Shown piece by piece: positions 22,073-35,219 of a stretch of 64,000 nucleotides of DNA. The position numbers were made by a program, and so were the translations under genes. The DNA is from Fragilariopsis cylindrus CCMP1102 (lineage: Eukaryota; Bacillariophyta; Bacillariophyceae; Bacillariales; Bacillariaceae), in assembly GCA_900095095.1 (NCBI GenBank), contig FMBT01000348.1, positions 186,001 to 250,000 of the forward strand, read 5' to 3'. Numbering within the stretch: position 1 is the stretch's first letter; every line of letters begins with the position of its first letter. Below the pieces are notes generated by a model that saw nothing but the letters and a program-made list of their open reading frames with translations, was not told the DNA's origin and did not search any database.

Positions 22073-22753
22073 AAATACTAATGGAATTTTGTGTTCCTTT
22101 ATAAAAGATTATGGCGAAAATTACTTTTAAAATTTTAATACTTGAAGTAACTATCTGATAGTACTTATTTTGTTAGTAGTGTACGATGGCAGCGATACTT
22201 CTTTCGTGCAGGATTTTTCAAGAAATATAAGCTCAATTTATTGTTTTATTCATAATATATCTAATCTGCTTTTTCTAAAAAATCTGGTGCTTGCTGTAGT
22301 AAATAATGTTCTACTCCTGTTTCTAGTATAATAAAGTGTATAAAAGTAATCACAAAAATAATTACCAATATATCATATTAAAATATTACCGCGCTATGTA
22401 AGTGATTTTCGAAGTATTTTTATTCCAGAAACATCGTTTTTATTAGTAATTTTATCGTTGTTAATAGTAGTTGAGAGATCGTGATTAAAATATAATAGAA
22501 GAAAATGTTGAAATGAAAGATAGGGAATGATACGAGAATAGATTCATTATTAACTTGGGGTCAGCGATAGCACTTGAGATACCCTGCGACGACAACCGAA
22601 GAGAAACCACCGTCTTCGCCACACTACTGATAGAATAGAGGAACAATACTGAGCACTATTTTTTTTCCTTTTCCCAACATCACTTCTAAACATGCATAAC
22701 ATATAGATAAAACACTGCATCGAGCAGCTTTATACAAAGTCAGTCTTTACGCT
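22073..22753. other. AT-rich intergenic stretch between convergent genes
   Basis: It lies between the 3' ends of the GST (plus) and the ammonium transporter (minus). No ORF or repeat is supported. Confidence 0.5.
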
Positions 22754-24652
22754 TTATGCCTTTTCTTCGGTGTCAGCGGCGGCCTGTGCTACTTCCATTG
22801 GTACTTCGACCTTTCCATGACGAGAGGCGCGAACTTCCATGAGTTCCTCAACGTCAGTTTGCTTCGCTGGTTCTAAATCGTAAGCAGTACCACGATGGTG
22901 GGAAATATCAAGACCGACCTCTTCCTCCAAAGGATCGACACGGAAAATTCCAGCGAAGTTGAGGAGCATGAAAAATGGTGTCATCACAGCAAACACCCAA
23001 CCGCAAATCCAGCAGATACCACAGAATTGGACCAAAAGAAGATTAGCGTCTCCGAAGTCATTGAACCATCCTTGGTGAGCTTGGGAGTAACCGGCAATTC
23101 TCTGAAGATCCTTATCAGCAAAGAGACCGACGGCGATAACTCCCCACATACCGTTGGCGAAGTGAACAGGAATGGCATCGACGGCATCATCAATCTTCAA
23201 CTTGATAAGTAACTTGGAGAAAAAATAATAGACCAATCCACCGACGATACCGATGACGCAGGCAGCCCATGGTTTGACGACGGAGCATCCAGCGGTGATC
23301 GCAACAAGTCCCCCAAGAGCACCATTCATGGCCATTGACAAATCGTACGAAACTTCACCGGTGACACGAGAATCCATGACAGAATCGAAAAACATAGCAG
23401 TTACACATCCACATGCTGCGGCGAGGGTGGTTGTTACAGCACAAAGAGCAGCGGTAGCAGCAGAATCAGGGTTGGCAATGGCCAAGGCGGACCCTGGGTT
23501 GAATCCGTACCATCCGAACCACAAGATGAAGGTACCGAGAATTTGAAGAGCGACGGAATGGGCTGGAAACGTGACAGGAGTTTCGAGGACGTTGCCGTCT
23601 TCGTCGTAGAATCGTCCTCGACGAGGTCCAAGGACAATGGCAGCCACAAGAGCACTATCGAAATGTTGAAAATAGGAAAAGAAAAGGGGATTCGAAAAGA
23701 AAGAAGGGAACAGTGAGAAGAAGAAGGAAAGACGCGACTTGTCGCCGAATTATTTTCAATGAAACGATCCGGACTTAAGAAATATATATATATAATCTTC
23801 AATAATATAGGCCAGTACTTACGTAGCACCTCCGGTCATATGAACAACTCCCGATCCAGCAAAGTCGATCATACCAACACCACGGAAAGGTTCGTCTGTG
23901 AATGCGGTCAAGAAACCATCTGAGCTCCAAATAGAATGGACAACCACAGGATATACCTGAAGAAAGAAAAATGGATAGCAATAGAATGAAAGAAAATAAA
24001 TAAATGAAAGTTTGTCAGATATAGTTTATGTTAATATATGCATACATATCACACATCACTTCACAGATTACTGATGACAATGCAGTCGAGGCAATGAAAA
24101 AGATAATGAATGAATAAATAAATAAATAGATATAATGAAAAGTATTCAAGTACTTACAAATGCTGTGAGGAAGAAGGAGTAACATAGGTAGGCAGTCATC
24201 TTACAACGTTCGGCGACCGTTCCGGCAACGATAGTAGCAGCGGTGGCAGCAAATGCAAATTGGAAGAAGAATCCAATGTAATCTGGGCCTGACGAAGCAT
24301 CAGTGATAGCAAAGTCGGATGTACCAATGAATGCATTGTTCGATGCACCGTACGAGAAACCATATCCCAAAGTGTAAAAACCGAGAGCACCACCACATGC
24401 ATCCAATAAGTTCTTGAGCATAATATTCTTAACGTTCTTTTGACGGACAGATCCTGCACATAACATAGCAAATCCAGCTTGCATCATAAAGACGAGCGCT
24501 CCAGCGAAGAGTAGAAAGAAGGTGTCTAATCCCTCAATGACGCCTTCGACCGTAGTTTTGACAGCACAGACCGCACCACTGGCATCTAAGGGGTTCGCTA
24601 CACAGTATGCGGTAAACGCATCTGCGTCGGAAAAGTCAACTGTATCGGACAT
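22754..24652 (-). CDS. AMT1: Ammonium transporter, AMT1 type
   Basis: Three exons on the minus strand: 24652-24158, 23956-23823 and 23654-22754, all GT-AG, giving 509 residues. The protein has the ammonium-transporter core with about 11 membrane spans. Diagnostic pieces are [15 protein letters not shown] in helix 1-2, [15 protein letters not shown] with the first pore His, and [19 protein letters not shown] with the second pore His. The cytosolic tail (about 80 residues) begins at [19 protein letters not shown], the region that cross-regulates trimers in plant AMT1. It imports ammonium at the plasma membrane; in diatoms AMT1 genes usually rise under nitrogen limitation, which the sequence here cannot show. 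Confidence 0.95.
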
Positions 24653-27600
24653 GGTTGTTTGAGTTTTTTTCTTGTAATTCTACAGTATAGATTTAATTTC
24701 AATAATTGAGTTAGAGGTGACATGACGAAACAATTCAGAAAAAGAGATTAGTGTTGATCACTTGAAGGAGCTTGTATTGGGCAAGAAAATTACAATTACA
24801 ATCACAATCACAATCACAGTCATTGTCGTATTCATATTCGAAAGCATCTTCGCATCTTCTTACCGTAAACAAAGATGATGAAATTGATTCTTTTTCCTTT
24901 TATCGACAACCGATAATTTTTTATGTCACATATCAAATTGTCGAGAAAAATCAGAAATTCGGATTTTATTTTTGAAGTTGATTTGTTGACACGATAATGC
25001 GTTGAGCGATACTTTCCTGCCTTGAGAAAAATCGGGACTAAGTAGTGAATCGATAAAATACTCATTTATTTTTAGAAGTAAGCGGGTACTTGAAGTGCAG
25101 GTGTTCCCTTCCTTCGCAAGACGCGCGGGTCACCTCACCTCATTTTTGTTTGTTAAATGAATTTTAAAAAAGAATTGTGAAAAATGAGAAACAAAGGAGC
25201 GGAAGTATGTAAGTTCCTCCTCACTGACGTGACAGCATTTCTGATCGAACTTCAACATCGCATTCCGGAACAGCTCTAAATATCTACTGTACAAGCGTAG
25301 TTCCGACATTGGAAGTCGTACTTGTTTCATTTCGAAGATATGTTTCCTGGGATAAAGATGCAATTTCTACAACATCGCATTACGGAACAGCTCTAAATAT
25401 CTACTGTAGTTCCGACATTGGAAGTCGTACTTGTTTCATTTCGAAGATATTTTTCCTCGGATAAAGATGCAATTTCTACGTCAATTTTGTTTTTGTGCGT
25501 TTTGTGAAGCCAAGCAATGGCCGGGAGGACATTACACATCCGTCTGTCCATGAATAAGCAATAGACAAACATCATTGGTACCACCAGCAATAGGTACAAT
25601 AAACTAGTAGAAGAACTTGTACTGTACCCCTCTTAACATGGTTTTCAACATACTAGATGATTGTTTTTGTCATCAAAGTTTATAATTTTAACAGTGCCCC
25701 TACATACCGTACCATATATGTTTTATCTCAATTTGTTGCTTTATTGTGTATATTTATTGATCTAGCTAATTTTACTTCTATGTAGATAATATGTATAGCA
25801 GACTATCATCTTTTAAATTCATCTCCGTTAAGTGAGCGATCTAACTCACCCTGGTAGAATGATGTGTGCCTTGATAGAACAGTATGTGAAGTGTATGATG
25901 CAGTGTTTGGGCAGTTTGTTTTTCTGTTTGTTTGGTAATAAAACAAGATGGAATAAAAACAAGAACTTGTTCATAAATTCATGTTTCTGTTTCGTTGGGT
26001 GCGATGTATATTAGTGTGTGGATTCTTGTTGTCTTTTTCTCCTGGTATGGCATTCCTGTCTAGACTTCTTTATTGCTCAGGTGAATAGGAGTGGTTGTCG
26101 TCTACAGTAGTCCGTTGTTGGACTTTTATCTCACTAAATATCATGAAGAAGAGTCCATCGTTGTGGCTGCCATCTTCATTCCTCTCATGTTGTATGTATT
26201 ATTCTCTTTGTCTTCTACATTCTTCCTGGTTATCGTTGTCTTCATTGTGTTTGTGAAGGTCAGACTTAGTCTTTGGTCAGTGGATGCAGATGATGCGATG
26301 CTTGTCAGGTAGTTCTAAGGTTTCTTTGTTCCGAAAGGTAATTTTTGGCTATGGAATTGGTTGCTATTGTTGTTGTTTTGTCTGGTGCTTTTGGACTTTG
26401 CTGGAGTGAATTTGTGTATGAGTAGATATAGCCAATCATAGAGAGCAATTAAGCTCACACTTCTAATAAACACTATATACATAGGATAATAGCATAGAAG
26501 TCTTCAGTCTAGTGAACTTAGGTAGCTAGACACATTTACAGCCTGCAGCGTTAGATAGGTGTGTAGGCTTGAAAAGGTGTTTGTCATCTACTGGGAAGTG
26601 TGTGTTGGAACTTATCTAGTTTCTACTGGCTAACTGCTTTCAGTAATCTATGCTTTAGTACCGTAGTTTGCTTGAATTATAACAGTGTGTATTGTTGCAT
26701 TCTTGAAATTCCTCTAGTTTACTTTCATTTAGTCCTTGGTGAAGGTTGACAGATAATGAACCTTCACCACTGTATGCTACTTTGCTACAAAACAATCAAT
26801 CATTGATCATAGACTGTCAGTAGTAGTAGTAACTTGTGAATATGATGGATGTGGCCCACTGCTTAGATGTTCATTTACTTTTTGTCTATGTGTAGTCTAT
26901 TGTTGCTGTGCTATCTACCATTTTGGTTATTGATTGCTTCTCTGATGCCAGAAATTGATGGGTGGCCGGATGGTGTAATTTTCCTTCTTTCTCTCCATTT
27001 TAGTAGGATCAGTAGTGTATTAGTGCTTTTTGTAATGATAGTGTTGCTTTGGTTGGGGTGAGGTCTTACTCGAGCATTTTCCTGAAGTTTTCTTCTAATA
27101 ATTGGTTTGACAGAGGAGTGTGTGGGATGTTTATTTGTTTTCTAGTACTGCATAAGGGGCGCCGGGCATCATGAGTGGTCTTGCAATTGTTTTTTTTTAG
27201 CATGTGGCCTACTCCTACGTGACCTGGTAATTGTTGACTAATCATCGTTTGCAGCCTTGGGGCAGTTTTGATTTGGCTAGATGGCTGACTTTCCAGTCAA
27301 CTGTGGGGTAGGGGTCGATTTTAACATCATGGCGATTTTCCCAGTATGTTAAACTAAAAGAATATATATTATACTCAACTGATGATTACCTATCTGTTTG
27401 TCTGTCTGTCTGTCCCTGTTATTTTGGGACTCGCATCACCAACAAAAAAATAAACATTTTTTTCATTTTCTCTTTTCTCCTTCTCTTCATCGATCACGAT
27501 CATAATATTATTATATTTATTATCGAATTATTTATTCTTTCTCAATTTCGTTCTCTGCACAAGTACAGAAGTACAGAAGTTGAAAGTGGTAGGACAGTAG

Positions 27601-27663
27601 CAATACCATCTACTAACGACGAAGCAAAGACAGCAAAAACAAAAGACATTTATATATAATAGT
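24653..27663. other. 3-kb stretch without a supported gene; tandem duplication at 25.25-25.48 kb
   Basis: No ORF with family motifs. It contains a tandem duplication (25255-25370 and 25372-25479), the octamer CGCGCGGG at 25122-25129, and a TCTG run at 27390-27413. The part 26000-27300 is T- and G-rich with short ORFs and looks like decayed sequence of unknown origin. Confidence 0.5.
25255..25479. repeat. Tandem duplication of ~110 bases
   Basis: ACATCGCATT(C/A)CGGAACAGC begins each of two adjacent copies (25255 and 25372). Both continue through CTCTAAATATCTACTGTA, GGAAGTCGTACTTGTTTC and GGATAAAGATGCAATTTC. Copy 1 has an extra eight bases after CTACTGTA; otherwise differences are a few substitutions. 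Confidence 0.9.
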
Positions 27664-30512
27664 GTGGCAATGATGTTAGAACCGATAATATCGAAAACCA
27701 GAGTTTGTATTAAAAATCTCCCACCGAAAACAACAGAGCATGATTTAAAAGAATTCCTTTTGAACGAGGAAAAGAAACGATGTCGATCACAAAAACAGGG
27801 TTCGAAAGAAACCGTTGATGACGACGACGACGATGACGACGATAATAATACTAGTCAACGAAAAATAATACAAATCACTGACTGTAAGATCCTTATGAAT
27901 TCAAAGGGAAATCTAGAAAGGTTGCATTTGTTGGATTTCGTCAACCAGAACAGGCACTACATGTAATTGAAACATTTCATCGAACTTATTTGAATATGAG
28001 TCGAATTACCGTGGAGGCTGCAACAGCAAAGAGAATTGATAATGACAATGAAAAGAATAAGAAAGTAATAGACACAGATGCAGACAAAAACGCCAAAAAT
28101 AGTGAGACTACTGATGATGATAATAATAATAATAATAATAATAATAATGCCGACAAGGATAAAAAAGTAGTAGCGGATAGAAAAGTGGAAGAATTTTTAA
28201 ATCTGATGGGAGCAGGTAACAAGAAATCAAAATTCTGGTCGAATGATACGGCTGAAGATCAAGGAGGAGGAATGGAAGTGGAAGAAATGAAGAAGATTCC
28301 GAATAGTAATAATAACAACGAGGTCGATGTGGACAGTTCTAGCAGCAGCAGCAGCAGCAGCAGTAGCAGTGACGAAGAATCTGACGATGACGATGATAAG
28401 AATGCCAAAAAGTCTATAAATGAGGAAAAGAAAACACCAACGACGAATGCAATATCTGACATGGATTTTTTACTTTCCAAGACGAAGAAAGTAGATGATT
28501 TAGAAGCAGAAGGAAGTGACGACGATTCGGACTCTTCTAGCAGCACCAGCTCCAGTTCAAGCTCCAGTAGCAGTAGCAGTAGCAGTAGTGACAGCGATGA
28601 TGACGTTGACAATGATAAAAACGAAAAAATGAGTCATAATGAAAACAAAGGTATGGCTCATAGTGAGTCAAATAAAAAATCATCAGATTGCTTGGACCAA
28701 GATCAAAATAATATCGAAGATGGTAGAGTCGACGATGATGACGACGACGACGAACAGCAACTTGCGGCAGCAATGGGAGTATCAAAGACTCGGTTGTTTG
28801 TACGGAATCTCGCATTCGAAACGACTGAAGAAGAACTGGAGAAATATTTTTCTGCTTGTGGACGATTGGTTGAATGTCACATACCTGTAGATGACCAAAA
28901 ACGTAATAAGGGATATGCATTTATTTCATTCGAATCGGCCGTAGATGCCATGGAAGCTACAAATCAACTCGATAAGGTTGACTTTCAAGGACGTCTGTTA
29001 CATATATTGCAAGCTCGTCCACCACCTCAATCAATCGAAAACAATGATGGGGATTCTAAAAACTTGACGTGGAAACAAAAACAGGAATTAGCACGAAAGG
29101 AAAAAGAAACAAAAGGTGTAGCTACTGGTGAGGCTTCTCAAGGTTGGTCTGCTAGTTTCGTTCGGGGGGATGCCGTAGTGGATAATTTAGCGGAACGATT
29201 AGGACTACGAAAGGGAGACATACTTGGAGTTAAGGATAAATTGTCGTCAGGTGATGCCGCCGTTCGATTGGCTTTGGGTGAAACACAAATCATTGAAGAA
29301 AATCGAGAATATTTTCGACAGCATGGAGTCGATATGGATGCTTTAGTATCCGCCAATGATGCTAACAACAACCAGACTGAAACACCACCGACCAATTCGA
29401 AACGTAGTAAGACAGCTATCTTGGTAAAAAATTTGCCCTTCGATACTCGTTTGGAGGAATTGGCGAAACTATTTCATGTTGGTCAGGAACCGATGAATAT
29501 TCTTTTGCCTCCTAGCAGGACCATTGCCATGATAGAGTACGGACATTCCACTGATGCCAAGAGAGCGTTTCGTAAATTAGCCTACCGTCGATTTAAGCAC
29601 GTCCCAATTTACTTGGAGTGGGCACCTTTACAGCCAAAAAGGACCACAAGGACTCATCCAAGAAAAGTGTATCGAGCCAGTCAGGATCATCAAATAGTAC
29701 TAACACTGCTACACGTACCGAGACTACCAATGAGGATCAGTCAATGGCAAATAATGACCGCAATAGCAACAGCCTTGACGATAACGATAATGAGGGTTCA
29801 GGTGACAATATTTCCTCCACACTGTATGTGAAGAATCTTAATTTTGAAACAACAGAAACAATTCTACAGGACGTCTTTGAAAACAAGTGGGTAAAAATAT
29901 TCTTTCTGTTCGTATTCCGCGGAAGGTTGCTCCAACGAGGAATGGATCTTCAACTATCGGAGCGGAAAGCCGTTCTCTATCTATGGGGTACGGATTTGTG
30001 GAGCTGGCGTCGCACGAACTTGCGAAAAAAGCCATCAAAATGCTACAGGGCAAACTTATTGACGGACACTCTCTTCAGCTTGCCATTTCATCTTCTACCG
30101 ATCAAAAATCATCACGATCAAAGGCTACTACAGCTACCGGCAAGAAACCACCCACAAAATTATGGTAAAGAATGTTCCATTCCAAGCAACGAGGACGGAG
30201 TTGTTGAAACTTTTTGGGACCTTCGGCCAACTTAAGAAGGTACGGCTGCCCAAAAAGTTTGACGGGAGCCATCGTGGATTTGCCTTCATTGAGTTTTTGA
30301 CAGGGAAGGAGGCGTTGACGGCCATGAATGCACTTTCACGTACTCATTTATACGGACGGCATTTGGTTCTGGAATGGGCTAGCGAAGAAGAAGACAATGA
30401 TCCAAGCAAAAGTATGGAACGACTACGAGACAAAGCTAAAAGAGATGCCGAGGGTGCAGCTGCCGCAAAATCAGCCGACCAGCGAAAGAATAAGAAAATA
30501 CGATTCGAGTAA
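27664..30512 (+). CDS. MRD1: MRD1/RBM19-type pre-rRNA processing protein, five RRMs (four one-base frame breaks)
   Basis: Five RNA-recognition motifs in order: RRM1 (RVCIKNLPPKTTEHDLKEFL...KVAFVGF), RRM2 (RLFVRNLAFETTEEELEKYF...KGYAFISF), RRM3 (AILVKNLPFDTRLEELAKLF), RRM4 (TLYVKNLNFETTETILQDVF...GYGFVEL) and RRM5 (MVKNVPFQATRTELLKLF...RGFAFIEF). Between RRM2 and RRM3 is the family-specific segment ending RLALGETQIIEENREYF. The acidic Ser/Asp linkers are as expected for a nucleolar protein. MRD1/RBM19 binds the pre-rRNA and is needed for early 18S processing. The frame breaks near 27912 (AAA), 29634 (TTT), 29888 (AA) and 30162 (AAAA); at each site one extra base in the run restores a family-typical sequence. 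An assembly error is more likely than decay of an essential gene. Confidence 0.88.
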
Positions 30513-31086
30513 AATAACTCATTTCAAGGAAAGAATGATCAATAAATACAATAGATTTTTCATTTTTGCTAAGTTACTCTCGAATGTACTTTTAGATAAC
30601 ACCTTATATTCAACAAATACTGCCGATATAGTGCTAACAATTATTCCGGGATGTTTTAGATATTTTTTCGTTGTGCGATCATCGTCACACAATGGACCAA
30701 CCATTTTAGGATGTTAGCTCTCAGACATACAATCATATGGACCAATAGTAGAATAGAATGAAAGTAGTATCAAGAATGTCAATGGATTAGTTTTATTATC
30801 GTTCACGATCAATTTTAAAGAGTAGAGTTTCGTACACACTATATATCACGTTATCGCTCTCTCAAAACAATCATGGTAACGAACCACAAAGATGCTGTAG
30901 TTGTGACATTTTTATATATAGATGTAAATAAATCCGTTGCCCCGATCGAATTCTACAGTGTTCTATTATTTGTTTCACTTCTTTCCCAACCTGCGTGCGG
31001 CACACAAAAAAGCAGCATACACTACAGATCCGTTTCAACATATCATAGTTTCAATCCATCGTTTTGATATTCTGGCCACACTGCCT
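30513..31086. other. Intergenic region between convergent MRD1 and NSE4
   Basis: 3' UTR sequences of two convergent genes; no further feature seen. Confidence 0.4.
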
Positions 31087-32457
31087 TCACTTTCTCGAAG
31101 TTCTCTTCTCGTGAATAGAACCTTCTCGATGCGGGACATCTGATTTTTTTACATCATAGGCTCTGATCATATCTCTCCAGTCTTTCATCGTCAAACTCAC
31201 GATTGCCTGACGGGGAGGTGGTTGTGATTGCATTTGGTCTTCTGTACTGTATCTGGCGATCGGTCCTCCATCGAGTTCTAATCCCTCATCCACAACTTTG
31301 GGTTCCCTGACGTCCAACTGGGCTGTCCTTTTTTGACTAAAAACGAATAGTGGAACATATTTTCGACAGTTTGGGTGAACGACTTGGGATTGAAAAGAAG
31401 CTCTACTGCACAAGCTCCGTTGTGTTTTTTAAGTTTCTTCGCGACCTTCGAAGGAATTTTTTCGCGACTTCCATATTTTTCTTTGAGCTTCTTCTTATGT
31501 GCGATATATCTTCGATTGACCTTTTTCTCAAGGGCTGTACTGACATCTATAATGTTTTGTTCTACAGCGCTCAGTTGGTCTGCTCCCCTTTTAGTATGGC
31601 CCTGGATATCCTCTGGACGTTCCTCTTTGGCATTCTTTTCTTCCTCCGAGATTTGTAGACGAGGACGTTTGGCCCTCTGCTTGACATGAAGTTCTTCTTT
31701 TCCATCTAGGAGCGGTCCATTCAAAAATGAAACGTTGGAAGGAGCGGCGTTAAAACAGATACCAGCCTGCACGCCCAAAGCATGCCAATTGAAAAACGAG
31801 TTCCCGTTTCCTTTTTTGACTTGACATGCTTCAATCAATTTACTAACAATCCGATCTGCGTCGTAACGAGGTACCTACGATATAAAATAGTAAAAACAAT
31901 GATACACAGAAGAGATTGTTGGTTGTTGTTGCGGTGTTGAGTAACGACGTTGTAAACCCAAAATTGTCGATTTTTCGTTCTTAAAACAGTTGCATTGCCC
32001 CAGTAGAACTTAATGCAACATCAAAATCGTCGACAACAACAATGATAGTGCGATACAGAGATAAATGAATAAGTGTATAAACAATTAACAACCGATCATT
32101 AGTACTCACCTGAATCAGCTGATCTACCTTACTTGCGGCCTTCTTTGCAATTTCGTCGACATTTTCAGAATCCAATACAGCTTCACGTATGTATGCGACC
32201 TTTTTAAAAATTTGATTGTTTTTATTACGTGCTTCATCCACGTCAAGATCAGGGATTTCATTGCGCAATTTGCGTTGAGATTTACGTATTTCTCTTCGTT
32301 CCTCTTCTGTATATCCCTCGCAGACTTTAAACTCGGATTCTTCCTGTTCATTCACATCCACATCATCATCATCATTATCATCTTCATCGTTATCTTGTCC
32401 ATGATCATCGCCATCATCGTCGCGGTCGAACTGATCATTATCCTCGTGGCGAGCCAT
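31087..32457 (-). CDS. NSE4: NSE4, kleisin subunit of the SMC5/6 complex (one frame break)
   Basis: Two exons on the minus strand, 32457-32110 and 31874-31087, phase-0 intron. After a ~45-residue acidic leader, exon 1 carries the Nse4 N-terminal helix region (EEERREIRKSQRKLRNEIPD...NQIFKKVAYIREAVLDSENV), which contacts the SMC6 neck. Exon 2 carries the C-terminal winged-helix region (AVELLFNPKSFTQTVENMFH, then RQAIVSLTMKDWRDMIRAY), which binds the SMC5 head. Near 31333 the frame breaks in an A6 run; A7 would restore FLVKK-RTAQLDVREPKVVDEG. The complex acts in homologous recombination repair and replication-fork stability. It faces MRD1 tail to tail. Confidence 0.85.
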
Positions 32458-33298
32458 TGTTGTTGCTGCTGTTGCTACTGTTGCTGTTGCTGCTGCTGCC
32501 TACTGCTGCATTTATTTTGCAGTTGTTAATGTTGTTGGACTGTTTGGTATAGTACTTTAAAGTACTGTAGTCCAGTAAAATAAGACAAAACAAATTGTCA
32601 CGCGCAAGATACGAGTGAAAACCTTCATTTCTTCCGCGACCAATGCTTTTTTCAAAAAAGCGCTGGTGTGGCTGCAGGGAAAAAAAGAAGTCTCCTGGTA
32701 ATTTAAGTTTTATCTCCATTTTTCCATGTGAAATTTAATCTTCACCTTATTTTGTAGTACTAGTACCGTATTACAGTAACTTAACTTAAAGAGAGAGTTC
32801 AGAATACTTATAGTATCAACCATTATCATTAGCATTAGTCAAGACTAGTTGCCACTAACATTTACAGGATGTAGATGAAAAAAACATCAATTACTTTATC
32901 TCTTATCATTACTATACTGCAACTAGAAAAGCAGGCACAGATAACGAATAATCTTAGTGTGAGAGACTATCTTCCTTCCTTCCTTCCTTATTATTACTGT
33001 CATTATTATTTCATTATTGGCAGGCATTCATGCCACTCTGGATTTTTCAATTCTCATTTACTCAATCAAAAGTAGTCGTATATTTATCTAATCACAGTCA
33101 TCAATCAATCTCCAAATGAAATACAAAGAAGAAAAAGAAAAAGAAGAAAGGGAAGAAAGGTTGAATAATTTAACAACTTTGAATCTTGTTTGTTGTTTTG
33201 TAAAACATACATTCACCTTGTTATTGTTGTGTGTGGTAGTATAGTAGGTTCCAGGCAGTAGGTGGTGTCTGCTGTCTAAGGCTGATGTTATGATTTTC

Positions 33299-33329
<31 letters not shown>

Positions 33330-33330
33330 C

Positions 33331-33385
<55 letters not shown>

Positions 33386-33812
33386 ATACATATATATTTA
33401 TATATATAAATTTTATATATACACACATCTATCTTTTGTTGCTGCCTAATAAACAGAAAGGGCATAACGTTAGATTGCTGTTTTTGAAGCCATATAATAA
33501 ATCCGGGTCTTTTTTGTTGTCATATCCGAATACACGTACAATTTTTTTTGTGCAAAATGCAAATCACTACATACAATCATTATTTTTAATTTGAACTTGA
33601 TGAGATCTTCTTCTAACAAGCAATCATCACCTCCACCATTATCAACCGAATATATTATTTTTTGATCTAGACTCCATTGTACAATTCAAGTCTCAGGAGG
33701 TATCATAACAGAGTGTGGTTCATACGCGGTAAATCATAGGAGTGAATCGAGAAACAGAAACGAGAAACAGATAAGTGAGAGAGGAAACCCCAATAAACCA
33801 TATTTCGAGAAG
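32458..33812. other. Intergenic stretch with microsatellites
   Basis: GCT/GTT-rich sequence just upstream of NSE4 (32460-32515) is probably 5' UTR. A long CT repeat grading into TA (about 33303-33420) follows. No gene is supported; the poly-Leu/Ser ORF over the CT run is a shadow of the repeat. Confidence 0.7.
33303..33420. repeat. CT then TA compound microsatellite
   Basis: About 65 bases of (CT)n with a few interruptions, followed by about 50 bases of (TA)n. The pure polypyrimidine stretch could adopt non-B DNA and is likely length-variable. Confidence 0.95.
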
Positions 33813-33963
33813 ATGCAGGAACAACGCAAGTTCATTAGTAAAGTGGTTCGGTCTATGCTTCTAGTGACCGTTGTCGTTCTACTGTCGACTAATAAAGCCT
33901 CGTGTTTGCATAAAACCGGTACGATACCGACACACGAACGCAGGAGGATGATACAGATGGTGG

Positions 33964-33995
<32 letters not shown>

Positions 33996-35219
33996 GCGGT
34001 GATATATCTAGGAATAAAGCAACGGGAACCACTACAAGTACCACCAAGACGGCATCAGGTAGCACTACCACCAGCACTAAAGTTCCCTTTTCCAAAAATC
34101 ACATCGGCACACCATCGCACCAATATCAAAATCCATTCGCAAAAGGTTTTGAAATTACCACACGCGTATACACAGATGCAAACGATAAACTTGCTCATTT
34201 CGATGACAACCTAATAGAGAAGAAAAAAGAAAAGAAAAACGACAATGACAATGACAATGAAACAAGTTCGACAACAACGTCATCACCATCGAAGCCGATC
34301 GTTTTGCCTTATTGGGAGTGTGGTGTAGCTGGATCTACCACTGTGCCTGTTCCTATATCGACCCTTACAGTTCGGCACTTGTTGGGTCATCAATCGGCAG
34401 GTAAATTTACTAATGGATGTGGTCGAAGTGAAGCGGGAGTTGATGATACACATCCACGACTTATCGTTGCTCTTACACCATTAGAAATTGTACTGAATTC
34501 CAACGAAAAACGTATATTCTATCCGGGTGATGTTATTTTATTCGAAAATTGTCTATTGGGAGGTCATATATTACAAGGCCATGAAGGACGGGATATGATC
34601 GCTATGATGCTAACGTTACCCCATCCATATCATCATGTTGGTAAAGAACGAAATTCATTATCATCAATTTTAAATTGGAAACAAAATCCTTGCAAGACGG
34701 GTTTGGCTAATAGAGGGGGTACTAGTACCGATGGTTCGTCGACCAACTTAGAGGGAATTGATATTGATAATATCTTAGCAAAATGGACACGATTGTCCCA
34801 ATTTCGACGACGACTTGGTTTAGGAGTGATCGGAGCGGGATTATCATTAGCTCTTGCTGACTTCTTAGGTAAAGTAGCGCCAATTGCTTTAGCAGTTGCC
34901 GCTGGAGGTGGATTAGTCGTGGCAGGTGGAACGTTCGGTGTTGTTAAGCTTGGAGAATACGGATTAGACGAGTTAGACTTTTGGCAAGAACGTCGACTTT
35001 TGAGAATACAAGCGGTAGTAGTGATAGTAATGATAATGATAACGGTAATGATGGTGATGGTGATGGTGCTGATGGCATTAATACTGATACGCGTGGAAGC
35101 ACAAATGAAAGAGAGTCTGGTGACGCGACGACAGCGAGAACGTGAACGTGAACGTGGAAGGCAAAGTCTTTATGTTGGATCGGCACGAACGCACCAATTC
35201 AATTTTAGTACTCAATTGA
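33813..35219 (+). CDS. Secreted or anchored cupin-like protein of unknown function (three frame breaks)
   Basis: The start at 33813 gives a signal peptide (SMLLVTVVVLLSTNKASC). After a low-complexity Asn/Thr-rich linker comes a ~110-residue domain (VLPYWECGVAGSTTVPVP...RHLLGHQSAGKFTNGCG...RIFYPGDVILFENCLLGGHI) whose end looks like a cupin strand pair. A hydrophobic double segment follows (GVIGAGLSLALADFLG and APIALAVAAGGGLVVAGG), probably one or two membrane spans. The tail is Asp/Asn/Ser-rich and ends NSILVLN at the TGA at 35217. Breaks near 33945 (GG), 35024 (AA) and 35126 all shift the same way; one extra base in the GG and AA runs repairs the first two. I do not recognise a named family; a conserved diatom protein is likely. 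Confidence 0.55.

Noticed and set aside
27664-30512. Programmed -1 frameshifting in MRD1
   Set aside because: Four breaks in one gene have no shared slippery heptamer or downstream structure, and the same type of break occurs in many unrelated genes. Missing homopolymer bases explain them more simply.
33301-33594. ORF beginning MSLSLSLSLSL
   Set aside because: It is a translation of the CT/TA microsatellite with no downstream domain.
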